A stretch of 64,000 bases of DNA from Chamaecyparis obtusa (taxonomy: Eukaryota > Streptophyta > Pinopsida > Cupressales > Cupressaceae). A program made the position numbers and the translations under genes. This document shows, piece by piece, positions 1 to 9,722 of this stretch (its first letter is position 1; the number at the start of each line of letters is the position of its first letter). The notes below the pieces were generated by a model that searched no databases, was not told the DNA's origin, and saw nothing but the letters and a program-made list of their open reading frames with translations. Location: assembly GCA_027943335.1 (NCBI GenBank), contig BSBK01003566.1:27501-91500 (forward strand), in the 5' to 3' direction.

Positions 1-99
1 TATGAGAGTGTGGGTTCTACATCATGCATGAGAGATAGTAATGTCACACGACATGTACTTACATCAATGATAGTAAGCACTCAAATGAAGAAATCTTGA

Positions 100-2332
100 C
101 TTATTAGAAAGACAAGCAAAACATTGAAAATAAGTAGAAAGTCTCTAATGAGAGCCCTGGGAAGGCGTCAAAGAGTGGAAGATCCAAATAGCAATGAGTT
201 ATGGGCATTTTCTGGTAGACTACAGCAAAAAGATAAAGCAATTGTTGAAGCTTTGAAATCCTTGATTAAAGAATTTTGGAAGAATAATACATGGGTATCT
301 CCTAATCAAAAAGATGTTGTAAGAAGGAGGATTGGTAGTCGAATTCGTGTTCCACATCCAAAACATTTTTTGGACTCAACTCAGACACAATTCTTTGCAA
401 AATTTATGCATATGTATCCTCAAATTAAAATTAGTCAGAGATATTTTAAAATGTGTAAACTTTTTTATGTGAAGATAAATCACACACACACAACTTGTTG
501 TAGGGTACATATTAAATTTTCTAACCATTTTGAAGTTTATAGGAATATATGTGTAGGTTTGCACTCTAACAATGTTTTGCAGGATTGTAACATAAATATC
601 CCACCTAGATCTTCAAGGGAATTAATATCTACCATTTTATGTGAAAGAGTGGATGGTCAACAATTTTACAAGCTCTCATGCTTGAATGGTACATGCATAG
701 ATTACGGAGGTTTGCGACGTTTGCCAATTTGTCAACATATGGAGAGTACGCATGCAATCAGTAACGAAATAGTTAAATTTGGAAAATATAAGACCGTGAC
801 ATACAATCTAAAAGATGGAAAAGAGGCTAAAAGATGTGATTTAGTAATTGCAAAAATTCCAATGTATCAATTCATGGACAGTTTTTGTAAAAAAATTATT
901 TATGAGTATGCAAGGCATACACATAGAGCACGATGGTTGGATATGCAATTCAAGTTGTGCAAGGACACATTCCCACTTGATACCATTGTTTCAGTTGTAG
1001 ACTTTGCAAAGAACTACACACTACAACCACAAAATGAGGTGCAAGCAAAGTATTACAGCTCTCAATAGGTTGCTATATTTGTTCATATAGAATTCATGCA
1101 TGCACCAGACAGTACAGAGGAGAACAGGAAGATATTGAGGGAGTATCATTTTTATATTAGTGACGATTTCTCACATTCTACAGAGTTTGTACACGGTTGC
1201 TTTCAACTATTTTATGGTCATTTGGAAAATAGGGGCATAAAATATCATCGACATATCATATGGTCAGATAATTGTGCATCACAATTCAAGAATTGTCAGA
1301 TATTTTATTGGTTGTGTAGGATGCATAAGATTATTGGAATTCAATAAATGTGGAATTTCACAGAGGCCGGTCATGGAAAGGGAGAGCACGATGGCGCAGG
1401 TGCGTGTATTAAAAGAGCCTTAGCACATGAAGAATTAAAGTACAAAGAGAAAGCAACATTGTCAAATGAGGAATGTATTGTCCAGTGGTGTAACACTACA
1501 ATGGGTCGAGGTAATGAAGGTGAGTCTATGGTTCATAAATTTTTTTGGTTGATGGATGAAACTAACATTGCACCATATGAGGATTGTTGTACATTGACAG
1601 GATCGAGTGAGCTACACTCTTTTAGAAGTTGTAATGCAAGTTCATGGAGTATCCACACACGATATATGGCGTGCTTTTGTTCATCGTGTGTAGATGAAGA
1701 TTGGGATGGGTGTGAGTCAAAAGAATGGGTTGACGAATGGTATACACATATTTTGAGTCCACTTGCCTCCTATCATCCCCATGAATCACTACAACCGACA
1801 GAAATAGAATCATCCATTGACTTTGATCACTTATCTGATCTAGTACAATGAGGTCTCTATTTTCCACATACAAATAATCTCAAATTTAGTACTTTATCAT
1901 AAATATTCAGTAAACTAATGTCCTCATTATGTTTATATCATTACAGGCCATGTCTTTGTTGTTATTGCACCTGAAGACAATGAAGAAGGGACAGATTATT
2001 ATTTGTGTCGTTGTGTTGAGGCAAAAAAGAAATTGGATCACTCGGTTATCGATGGCGAAGAATTAGAATACCCTATAGGAGCAGTGGTTGTAACTGGTAC
2101 ATGGCTTAGACGGTATGCTATGAAGAACCCTAGGTTTTGGTTGTTCAAGGATTAGGAGACACACAGAAAGATTCTTTATTATTCAAACCTTGTCGTTGCA
2201 TCAATTGTCCACTTAATCAGATATGGGGGAAGACTGCAAAATAAAACTCTTTCAAAGGTTCGTGAGTCAGACCACGAGACAATACTTGAGACAATCAAGG
2301 GTAGGGCAAACCCAATTGGTTCATTGGACTAA
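100..2332 (+). pseudogene. Broken gene of an unnamed, probably transposon-derived family
   Basis: One reading frame stays open from about 100 to 1851 except for stops at 1066-1068 and 1345-1347. It then appears to splice (acceptor ending 1946) into a second exon that is open to 2332 except for a TAG at 2153-2155. The upstream in-frame stop is at 97-99, and no convincing ATG was seen, so the 5' end is probably missing. The most conserved-looking parts are SDNCASQFKN near 1267-1296 and HGKGEHDGAGACIKRA near 1372-1419, preceded by a YISDDFSHSTEFVHGCF block. I recall similar SDxxxxQFK...HGKGxxDGxG blocks in uncharacterised, repetitive eukaryotic proteins that may be transposases, but I cannot name the family. 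A Cys-rich stretch (CFCSSCVDEDWDGC) follows. Three nonsense codons make it a pseudogene. It lies outside the CACTA element. Confidence 0.6.
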
Positions 2333-3055
2333 ATGGAGATACAAAATATCGTAACATGTCAAATTTATATAGCACTGTAAATTGGGTGGACTGTAAATTA
2401 CTCATGCATTACCCCGTATGTATAATGGGAAGTTTGTAACATTTAATGACAACCTTTCTCTTCTATTTTTTGGGGCAATACCGAAAAGTTTTCTCTACTC
2501 AGCTCTTTCCTCCGGTGCTCCTATTGAGCTGAGTTGTAAAAATATTTCTCATTATTAATAAAAAAAACTTTATGTTGTTATGCCAATGACTTGCAGGCAC
2601 ATAATACTTGGAAGGCCATGGAAGAGCCTTAAGGAACCAACTCAATTCAAGGATGCACTATCTCATTTCCTTTCCAACTTCTCCCTCTTTGAAATGGAAG
2701 GTTTACATTTTGGTTTATCCAAATAGTGTACCCTCCTAGGCCACCTAGTGTACCTAGTGCCTCCACCACATCAAAACTCAAAGAAGACTTCACAACTCTA
2801 ATTAAGGTTCTAACACCTTACAATGCACTTGTTTCCAATAACCAGATCCTTATAATATAAATCTTATAACAAACAGATTCTTCAGGCATAATCTAGAGTA
2901 GTAGATAACCCTTCCACATTACTAAATTAATTAAACTCCAAGTTATTAAAATGAGAGATCTATACAATAACCACATCCTTATAATAGAAATCTTATAGTT
3001 CAGAGGTTTTTCACAGCATACATAGCATAATGTATGATAATAACCATAAACTATA
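2333..3055. other. Non-coding flank, no gene seen
   Basis: No supported gene. It is AT-rich with stops in all frames. A block around 2735-2770 with repeated CACCTAGTG/TACCTAGTG words resembles 24108-24145, so it is probably dispersed repeat DNA. Two similar words built on CCTTATAAT.(T/G)AAATCTTATA occur near 2845 and 2980. Confidence 0.5.
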
Positions 3056-3058
3056 TTC
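3056..3058. repeat. CACTA target-site duplication, left copy (TTC)
   Basis: TTC lies directly outside the left CACTAGTACA end and is matched by TTC at 47755-47757 directly outside the right end. CACTA transposases make 3-bp duplications. A 3-bp match alone would occur by chance about once in 64 trials. Confidence 0.6.
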
Positions 3059-3087
3059 CACTAGTACAAAAATAGCAAAATTAGACT
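3059..3087 (+). repeat. CACTA terminal inverted repeat, left
   Basis: It starts CACTAGTACA and continues AAAATAGCAAAATT. It matches the inverted right end exactly over 10 bases, then loosely (AGCAAA versus GGCAAA). In element orientation this is the 3' end. Confidence 0.68.
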
Positions 3088-3104
3088 AAAAAAACTACTA
3101 AAAA

Positions 3105-3720
3105 TCACATATAGATGACCAATTTTGATCACATGACTAGTAATAGTTTATTGACAGTCATTTGTAACACCACCAAATTTGTGACTAAACAAATTTTAGT
3201 CATTTGTTGGTTGTTTTGAATGATCAATTTGGTAGTATTTTTACTCATTAATTTAGTCATTTGTTGTTGTTAATTGGTCATTCATTTAATCTTGATAGTC
3301 ATTTATTTAATCATTAAAATCATTAATTTGTGTCAATTGGTAATATATTTAATCATTTCTATCAACTAATTTCCATCCATTGGTAGTATATTTGATCATT
3401 TTAATCATTAATTTAGTCAATGTTGTTAATAATTAGTCATTTATTTAATCACGTTAACACTTAATTGATATCGACTGGTAATATATATAGTCATTTGTAT
3501 CAACTAATTTCCATCCATTGGTAGTATATTTGATCATTTTAATCATTAATTTAGTCAACGTTGTTAATAATTAGTCATTTATTTAATCACGATAACAATT
3601 AATTGATATCGATTGGTAATATATTTCGTCATTGTCACTCTTATGTTTCCATCTACTAATAGTATATTTAATCACTATTATATTTTGGTTCTCATTAATT
3701 GGTATTCAATTTAGTTGTGA
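3105..3720 (+). repeat. CACTA subterminal repeat zone (left), with a 138-bp tandem duplication
   Basis: Words such as TAGTCATTTATTTAATCA, ATGACTA and TTAATCATTAA recur about every 20-40 bases. Within it a 138-bp unit is duplicated: 3361 and 3499 both start ATCAACTAATTTCCATCC, with few differences. A third, degenerate partial copy begins near 3640. In En/Spm elements such subterminal motifs are binding sites for the TNPA protein. The same word family fills 47440-47720 near the other end. Confidence 0.65.
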
Positions 3721-3951
3721 TATAAATAATGTATTAACAGAAATTAAAAATATATTAACATATACAAACAATATTCAACATCATGAGAAAGAAAGGTAAT
3801 TTGCAATTTAAAAATATAATATGTATCAAGTAATAAAATGTCAACGTTGAGAGTATACATAATTATATCTAAAAATATCAAAGTTATTAAGAGTTTCCAA
3901 CTCATTAAATACACCATGAATGTCTAGTATCTAGTGCATGATAAACATCAA

Positions 3952-4221
3952 CTAATTCATTTTCTCCAAAAAAATTATTGGCCACCGTGCAAAGGATCCT
4001 TCTTTCTCTTTTAGACGGATCGCTCCATCTAGTTTGTCTTCATAAACAAGTGGTACGTTACTTGTGACCCTCACAAGTTCTACATTTGCATCACTCGTTC
4101 CTTTCAAGTTTTCTCTATGTATGATAGATAGTGAATGGATCCGCCTAACACCAACAGAAGCACTATCAAATGGATCCAACACTCTGACTTTATCTCCTTC
4201 TTGGAGTTCATGAATATTTTT
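3952..4221 (-). CDS. TNPA-type CACTA gene, last exon (TNP1/En/Spm-like domain)
   Basis: A 90-codon exon, with acceptor TTTGCAG just above 4221 and stop TAG at 3952-3954. It opens KNIHELQEGDKVRVLD and ends ARWPIIFLEKMN. Its layout matches the C-terminal TNP1/En/Spm-like domain of plant CACTA accessory proteins, in which a short beta-rich segment ends in a WP(x)2F(L/I) motif. In the family this gene encodes the protein that binds subterminal repeats and helps excision. The exon joins the previous one (4392-4532) in phase 0, and no internal stop is seen. Confidence 0.7.
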   Translation of the reverse strand, partial: KNIHELQEGDKVRVLDPFDSASVGVRRIHSLSIIHRENLKGTSDANVELVRVTSNVPLVYEDKLDGAIRLKEKEGSFARWPIIFLEKMN

Positions 4222-4391
4222 CTGCAAATACAAAAAGTGCATAGGTGATTATGTGACTTATTAACATAATAATTATGACATAGGTAAACATTTGACTTAT
4301 TAACATAATAAAACAACCATTACTTGCTCAAATAGTACTTGCATGTGTTAAAACAAATACCATGAAATACACAACAATAAATAAAACTCAC

Positions 4392-4532
4392 CTTGCTTTT
4401 AACATGAAGTCTTCTTTGAATATCATATAGATCCTCATCCAGTTCAACATGTTCACTATCAACATCCTTCTCAAATTGTGGAGCTTTATAGATAGGTCTA
4501 TTGAGAGTGTCTTTTCATGTATGCATAGTAGA
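4392..4532 (-). pseudogene. TNPA-type CACTA gene, penultimate exon with a nonsense codon
   Basis: A 47-codon exon between acceptor CTCTTCAG and donor GTGAGT, phase 0 on both sides. It reads STMHT, then TGA, then KDTLNRPIYKAPQFEKDV and ends RRLHVKSK. The stop sits where CGA (Arg) would give a smooth reading, so it looks like a C-to-T change at a CpG. It connects in frame to the TNP1/En/Spm-like exon at 3952-4221. Confidence 0.6.
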
Positions 4533-4751
4533 CTGAAGAGAAAACAAGTACAAGTCATATGCTGGAAGAGGGTATGATATGTAAACCTTGGCAAGAAATA
4601 AGTACAATTCTAAATTGTGCAATGAAGATAGCTAATAAATATTGTGACAAATTAACTTACATCTGGAAAAATGCAAAATCTATAATTATTTGTTTAAAAT
4701 AACATTTCAAGCATGAAGATTAGGATAGATAATTGACAACTATTACATTAC

Positions 4752-4895
4752 CTCAACTTTACCACAACTATAACTGTGTTGATCCACATTCATGTCCACT
4801 AATTCATCGCAATCGCTGTCAATATCAATAGCTTTGTTGGCATCAAAGCATTTTTGTGCAACTTTGATAGAATTGCTTTGCACGTGGTTAAATTG
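4752..4895 (-). pseudogene. Probable TNPA-type CACTA gene exon
   Basis: An open stretch of 48 codons ending in donor GAG|GTAATG, in phase 0 with the exon at 4392-4532. The residues are acidic and unremarkable (SIKVAQKCFDANKAIDIDSD, then DELVDMNVDQHSY). The 5' boundary is unclear: an in-frame stop lies just upstream, and a neighbouring frame with a CCTATAG acceptor is open there, which suggests a small indel. Assignment to TNPA rests on order, strand and phase rather than on a recognised domain. Confidence 0.45.
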
Positions 4896-5126
4896 TTAGT
4901 AGATAGATCAATGCAATGGTAGATTAAATGCAATGGTGGTATTTTCTTCCATGTCCTACCCTATAGGCATATATAAAATAAAATCATTGAAAATAGAAAT
5001 CATTCCTTCATAATGATATTAAACCATGTTTTTTACAACATGATAAGTTGTAACAACTCCAAAATATAGGCATACACTAAAATAACATTATAATTAAAGC
5101 ATAAATGGCTTAGAAGATAAGCATAC

Positions 5127-5366
5127 CTTAGTATTGAATATCCAGTTATTAGTTGCCTTATTAACACCTATATTTGGAGATAAGTGAAAGCAAGCGCATT
5201 AAAAAGAGATTCCAAATATCTATTAAATTGAGTGATAAGCATATATAATAATTCAAATATAATAAGATAGTGAGAAATGACCTGTGGAGTCTCGTTTCTT
5301 CTTAATCGTAACATTCTCTTTAATTCCTTGACCATCTTTTCCCAAGCCTTCACCTTCTTTCCAAAC
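5127..5366 (-). pseudogene. Captured G-patch protein gene fragment (two exons)
   Basis: Exon 5366-5282 (85 nt) has an AG acceptor and reads VWKEGEGLGKDGQGIKENV, a clear G-patch core (GxGLGxxxQGI). Exon 5167-5127 (41 nt) lies between ATATAG and GTATGC and reads NKATNNWIFNTK. The two join in frame across the intron (85+41 is a multiple of three), as in G-patch proteins of the GPATCH4/PINX1 type, where TGxGxxKAxNNW-like residues follow the G-patch. The donor of the first exon is GTCATT, which is non-consensus. No other exons were found. The fragment lies inside the candidate CACTA element, upstream (element sense) of the terminal TNPA exons. Because introns are kept, the copy arose at DNA level. 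Confidence 0.7.
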
Positions 5367-6033
5367 CTTGCAAAGAACAAGCAGAGGGGAAAAAATGAGA
5401 AACATAAGACATACAAAAAACAATATGTACTTACCTTTTAGAACCCATAACATAAACTTAAGTTCAAATATAGACAACAACATAATAGAAGATGGTCAAA
5501 GTCGTGGGTTTCCTGAAGTCGTAGATTACTCATCTCAATATGAAGTCGTAGAGATTACTTAGATTACTTGTCTCAATATAAAGTCATAGAGGGATGTTGT
5601 TGTTTAGAAGTCGAGAAAGCAATTCAAACATACTAGCAGTAGACATACTAATAGACAAAAAGAGGATGAATCTTCTTTGCTTACCCATAATCTTCTTTGC
5701 CTATGAGCTCAGCCTTTGACGCAACACAACAGAGAATGCTATTGATATACAATGAAAGATGCAAAATGAAGGTACTTTAAACCTCAAATGAGTAATCTAC
5801 AACTCAGAATGGGTATCAACCTTTGTAATCAAACATATGTTTTTAACTCAAATAATTTAAAAAGTTTCTCTAAGGTCCTCTAATATGACATGGTTCTCCA
5901 AGGTTTTGAATTTTTTATCCTGAAAAACATGTGATGCTTTCATCAAGATGCAAAATAATGATTAAATCCCCAAATTTATGATTGAACACACATGTTTGCA
6001 CTGATGTTTGCAACATGTTTCATAGAAAATTAC
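5367..6033. other. Non-coding CACTA interior
   Basis: No supported gene. A short imperfect direct duplication lies at about 5518-5600, built on GATTACT(C/T)(A/G)TCTCAATAT.AAGTC. On the minus strand an open stretch ending in GG|GTAAGC near 5680 might be another exon of the G-patch gene, but I cannot support it. Confidence 0.4.
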
Positions 6034-6078
6034 CGTAACAGCATACTAGTTGACAATGCTAAAAAATTTAAAATAGAA
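6034..6078 (+). repeat. 45-bp direct repeat, left copy
   Basis: Begins CGTAACAGCATACTAGTTGA and matches 26383-26427 with a single T/C difference. The pair brackets about 20.3 kb that includes the Ty3 element. It may mark the edges of an older insertion of about 4.9 kb into the TNPA intron. Confidence 0.65.
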
Positions 6079-8457
6079 AACAAAAACTTCACCAATGTTA
6101 TACCAATTTTGAAATTGATGCTTCATCAAAGTTCAACTCTAGGAGTGTGGTCCCACTTTTTAGTATCCCCATTTTTTATTGGGATCATTAGACTTCTCAT
6201 TATTGATGCAGGGGCATCTAGAAGAGCATTTGAGCAAAGGAGGACTCCAGTGACTAAGAAGGAGAAGATGGGATCAAGACAAGTTGATTGGCAAGTTTTG
6301 AAGCCTATAATGGCTTATGACAGTGTTGGATTCAATAAACAATGTAAAAGTCATGATAAAGGTCTAAAGGTCAATATACAATGTAATAGGATAAAAAATG
6401 CAATGTAATAGTTGATAAATGCAATGTAATGGGGAGATAGAGTCATTTGGGTAGTTTTCATATTTAGAGGCATTCAATAAATACATTAGACCATGTATAG
6501 GTCAGTGGGATAAGCTAGGGAAATCAGAATGTTCATAAAAGAAAAGTTTAAAATTTAAATTTTTAAATGTAAATGGTCACATAAGCATTTTGGAGGGAAT
6601 TAGTAATTAAAGGGTTTTTAGATTTAGTTAAACCACCAACTGCCTAGAATCAGTTGGGACAAGTGTAGGACAAGTTATTAAATAATCAATGTACCTTTGG
6701 TACGGAAGTGGGGAAGTAGAAAAGAAGATAGTAAACTCTGGTTGTATGGTATTGTCTCAGATAGCAAGAAATAAAGCATTGATTTGGTATTGTTTCATTG
6801 ATCAATTTAATTCTTCATTTCTTAGACTGTCATACATATTAATTAGAAAGTTGATTTGGTTCCATTCACTCATCATTGAATGATTTCCACTCTGTTTTGA
6901 GACAGTTTGCACGACTAACAGTCCATTTATTGGCAGTCTTCTTCTAAATTTCTGTGACAGTTTTGTTTTTCCTTTAAGAAATGACCATCCCATGAGATTG
7001 CTGGGCCTTGACTTCATGGGATGGATTATATTAACATGTAAATTAAGATACTAACCCTTGAAATGCAGCACTAGTGCTAAATAATTGAGTTTCTGCAGAA
7101 AAGGCAATGAGTTTGGAGAAGAACAATGAAGTGTTCCTTAATGGATTGATAGGTGTGGTGTAGCAGGGAGTAATCTACTTGAACAAGAGGGGATTTTTAT
7201 GTTTTGAGATGTCCTAGGGCATCAAAGTGAAGGTGTTTAAACCATTAGTTGGTCTTCAAAAGGTGTGGAGATAGGTGTTTGTGAAAACCCTATGAAACAA
7301 GGGTTTCAAGGTCTTAAAGTGAGGTTTTGAGGGATTTAAGTAGTGTAAGTCAGAGATCTTTGAGATTTGGTCATATTTTGTCATATTATAACTCTGTTAG
7401 AATTTTGGAGTGGAAAGGAGTGCAAGAAAGCATAGTTGCTTTGTAAAGTGCTTATGTTTTATGCCATTTGAAGGGCACATTGTGAAGGAAGTCTAATCTG
7501 ATACAAAGAAGTCTATATTGAAAATTTGATATGTTATGTAACCCTAAAAAGGGTATCTGAAACTATAGTTTGTTCCTTGAGTTGTTTGAGAAAAGTCAGA
7601 GAAAACGTGTGAAAACCGGTTCAGCAGGGCTAATAGGGGCTCACAGGGCTAGAAGGCAGATTTGAGAGTTTTGTCTATTGGGTGTTGCAAAGACTATCAA
7701 AACTAATTGATTCTTGTTTAAAACATCTATTTTACATCATTTGTGTCCACCTTAGTCATTTGGAGGCAAGGTTGTGTGATTTGAGGGTATTTAGCCATAG
7801 GTGAGCCTAAAGGGCTAGTGGGGTTATTGGGCTATTGAAGAGACATTTACATTATTTCACCACTTCTGCTAACCACTCTACATCAATTATGCCTCTAGTC
7901 TTAGGAACTCCTAATCCCTTAATGGGGGTTGGCACAACAATTTCCCAATGCTTAAGAGCACTAATTTAGAGGGACAAATGGGGGATTTCGCTTTAGCCTT
8001 TTGTTAATAAGGTCAATGCATAAGTTTCGATAGCTGTGCATATCTGGTTCCAACACCTAACCCTTGAAGAGGTTTGATTTTTGAATAGTTGTGCATTGCA
8101 CTCCAACTAGATACCCTAGAGGGTAGCCTTGGCCATAAATTCCAAAGCCTACTAAGATCTTTAGAGCCAACTATCTAGGTGCTTATAAGTGTCCTTACTG
8201 AAGGAAGCATGACCCATGCCAGCCCCATCATATCAAAAGACTTAAACATATTTTTGGGGAAAATGGACAATGAAGCAAAATACGGGCCATTGATTTGTCT
8301 GCTTGACAGCATAAGTTGTACCTAGATGGCTGTGGAAACTTCTCTTGATTAAATTATCATGATTTAACAATTTCTGAGAGAAGCTCACCATCTAAGGCAT
8401 TCCATTTTGGAGGCCCTCCCTTGTACCACAACAACCTTTGAGACTAATGTTTAAGTG
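6079..8457. other. Non-coding, old repeat-like DNA
   Basis: A 138-codon open stretch at 5992-6408 (+) matches no family I recognise and crosses the 45-bp repeat, so I do not call it a gene. Words of the GGGCTAATAGGGGCT type at 7630-7850 resemble, in inverse orientation, AATTAGCCC words found elsewhere in the window. This DNA continues after the Ty3 element at 23858. Confidence 0.4.
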
Positions 8458-8462
8458 CAAGG
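8458..8462. repeat. Ty3 target-site duplication, left copy (CAAGG)
   Basis: CAAGG directly precedes the left LTR and is repeated exactly at 23853-23857 after the right LTR. A 5-bp duplication is the normal product of Ty3-type integrase. Confidence 0.95.
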
Positions 8463-9708
8463 TGTGTGTGTGAAAATTGTACCTGATCTGTAAACACAAC
8501 ACTCAGTAAAACATTAGAGGTTAGTGATAATCAAAATCGTGCAAAATTGAAAGCTATCTAACCAAGCGATTTACTGCCTTCTAATAGGTGCGAGATTAAT
8601 GTTCTCAGATTGTAATCGAGATCAGTGACCTAGACGACACCTAAATGAAGGATTTGAATGCAATTCTAGATATGGAATAAATGCAATTATTCTATTTTTT
8701 TAGATTTTTCTATGCAATAAGAATGATAAAAACTGATATGATATGAATGCTATTGAAAACTGATATGCTATGAATCTAACAATGATATGTAATATGAATG
8801 CAAAAAAAATAAGATTGATCTCACAAAGCTTTGAATTCGCAAGTTGATTCCTCAGTCTCCAATTCTCCAGCGTGATTGTGCAAAATATGAGATGATTTGT
8901 GAAGAGCTAAAGCCTTAATTTATAGAAATCCAGGGCTTTGGAGGTGCATGAATAAAAGCCATAAATCACTCAAATTAACTCATCTTGATTTTTGAGTTAT
9001 CTGATCATAAAAGATAGTTAATTCTCAAAATCATGCAAAAACATGCAAAAACAGCTTTTTAACTCAAATTAGAGTTTAGATCAGCTTTTTGAACTCCAAA
9101 AGGATGTTGAGTTCCAAAAAGTCAATAACTTGCATTGATTTTCTGATTTGGAGTTTAACTGTTTCTTTTGAATATGCATAATAATTAAGAATTAAATAAA
9201 TAAATAAAGTGATTTATCCTCAACTCAACTGATTTTTGAAAATAAATAATTAATTTATGGGTTAATTAACTATTTATTCAAACTTTTATTAAAAATTATA
9301 TTATTAAATAATGACAACATGCTTTAATTAATTAAATAAGAATTTAATCAATTAAAGATAGGAATTTTGATTTATTGTCAAAATTAAATAATACAATTAA
9401 TAATAGATAGAATTAAATTTAATTACATAATTAAGTGGCAAATATTAAATCTAATTAATTAAATATGAAAATATTCAATTAATCAAATTTTAGGATAAAT
9501 GTGATTTATTGCCAAATAATTATAAAATTAAAGATAATTAAGATAATTAGGAATATTACTAGGAATATTCTCCGATGCAAAATTTAAGATAATCAATTAG
9601 ATTTGATGATGTTTAGATGTGCCTTAGATTAGGACTTTGATGTCGATTTCATATGATTTGATGATATAGGAGGTTAATGAACTTATAGCCCATTTTTGGG
9701 GTATTACA
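8463..9708 (-). repeat. Ty3 LTR (3' LTR in element orientation)
   Basis: 1246 bp, read on the minus strand as TGTAATACCCCAAAAATGGG ... CACACACACA. Same length as the right LTR and no mismatch found on reading both through. The region corresponding to the promoter contains CTATAAATTAA (8916-8926). Confidence 0.97.
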
Positions 9709-9722
9709 TTTTGCCCCTCTTT
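9709..9722 (-). promoter_or_regulatory. Ty3 polypurine tract
   Basis: Minus-strand AAAGAGGGGCAAAA directly abuts the 3' LTR. This purine run is the expected primer for plus-strand DNA synthesis, and its place confirms the element's orientation. Confidence 0.85.

Noticed and set aside
5992..6408. 138-codon plus-strand frame
   Set aside because: It runs through the 45-bp direct repeat, has no family features and no splice or start context.
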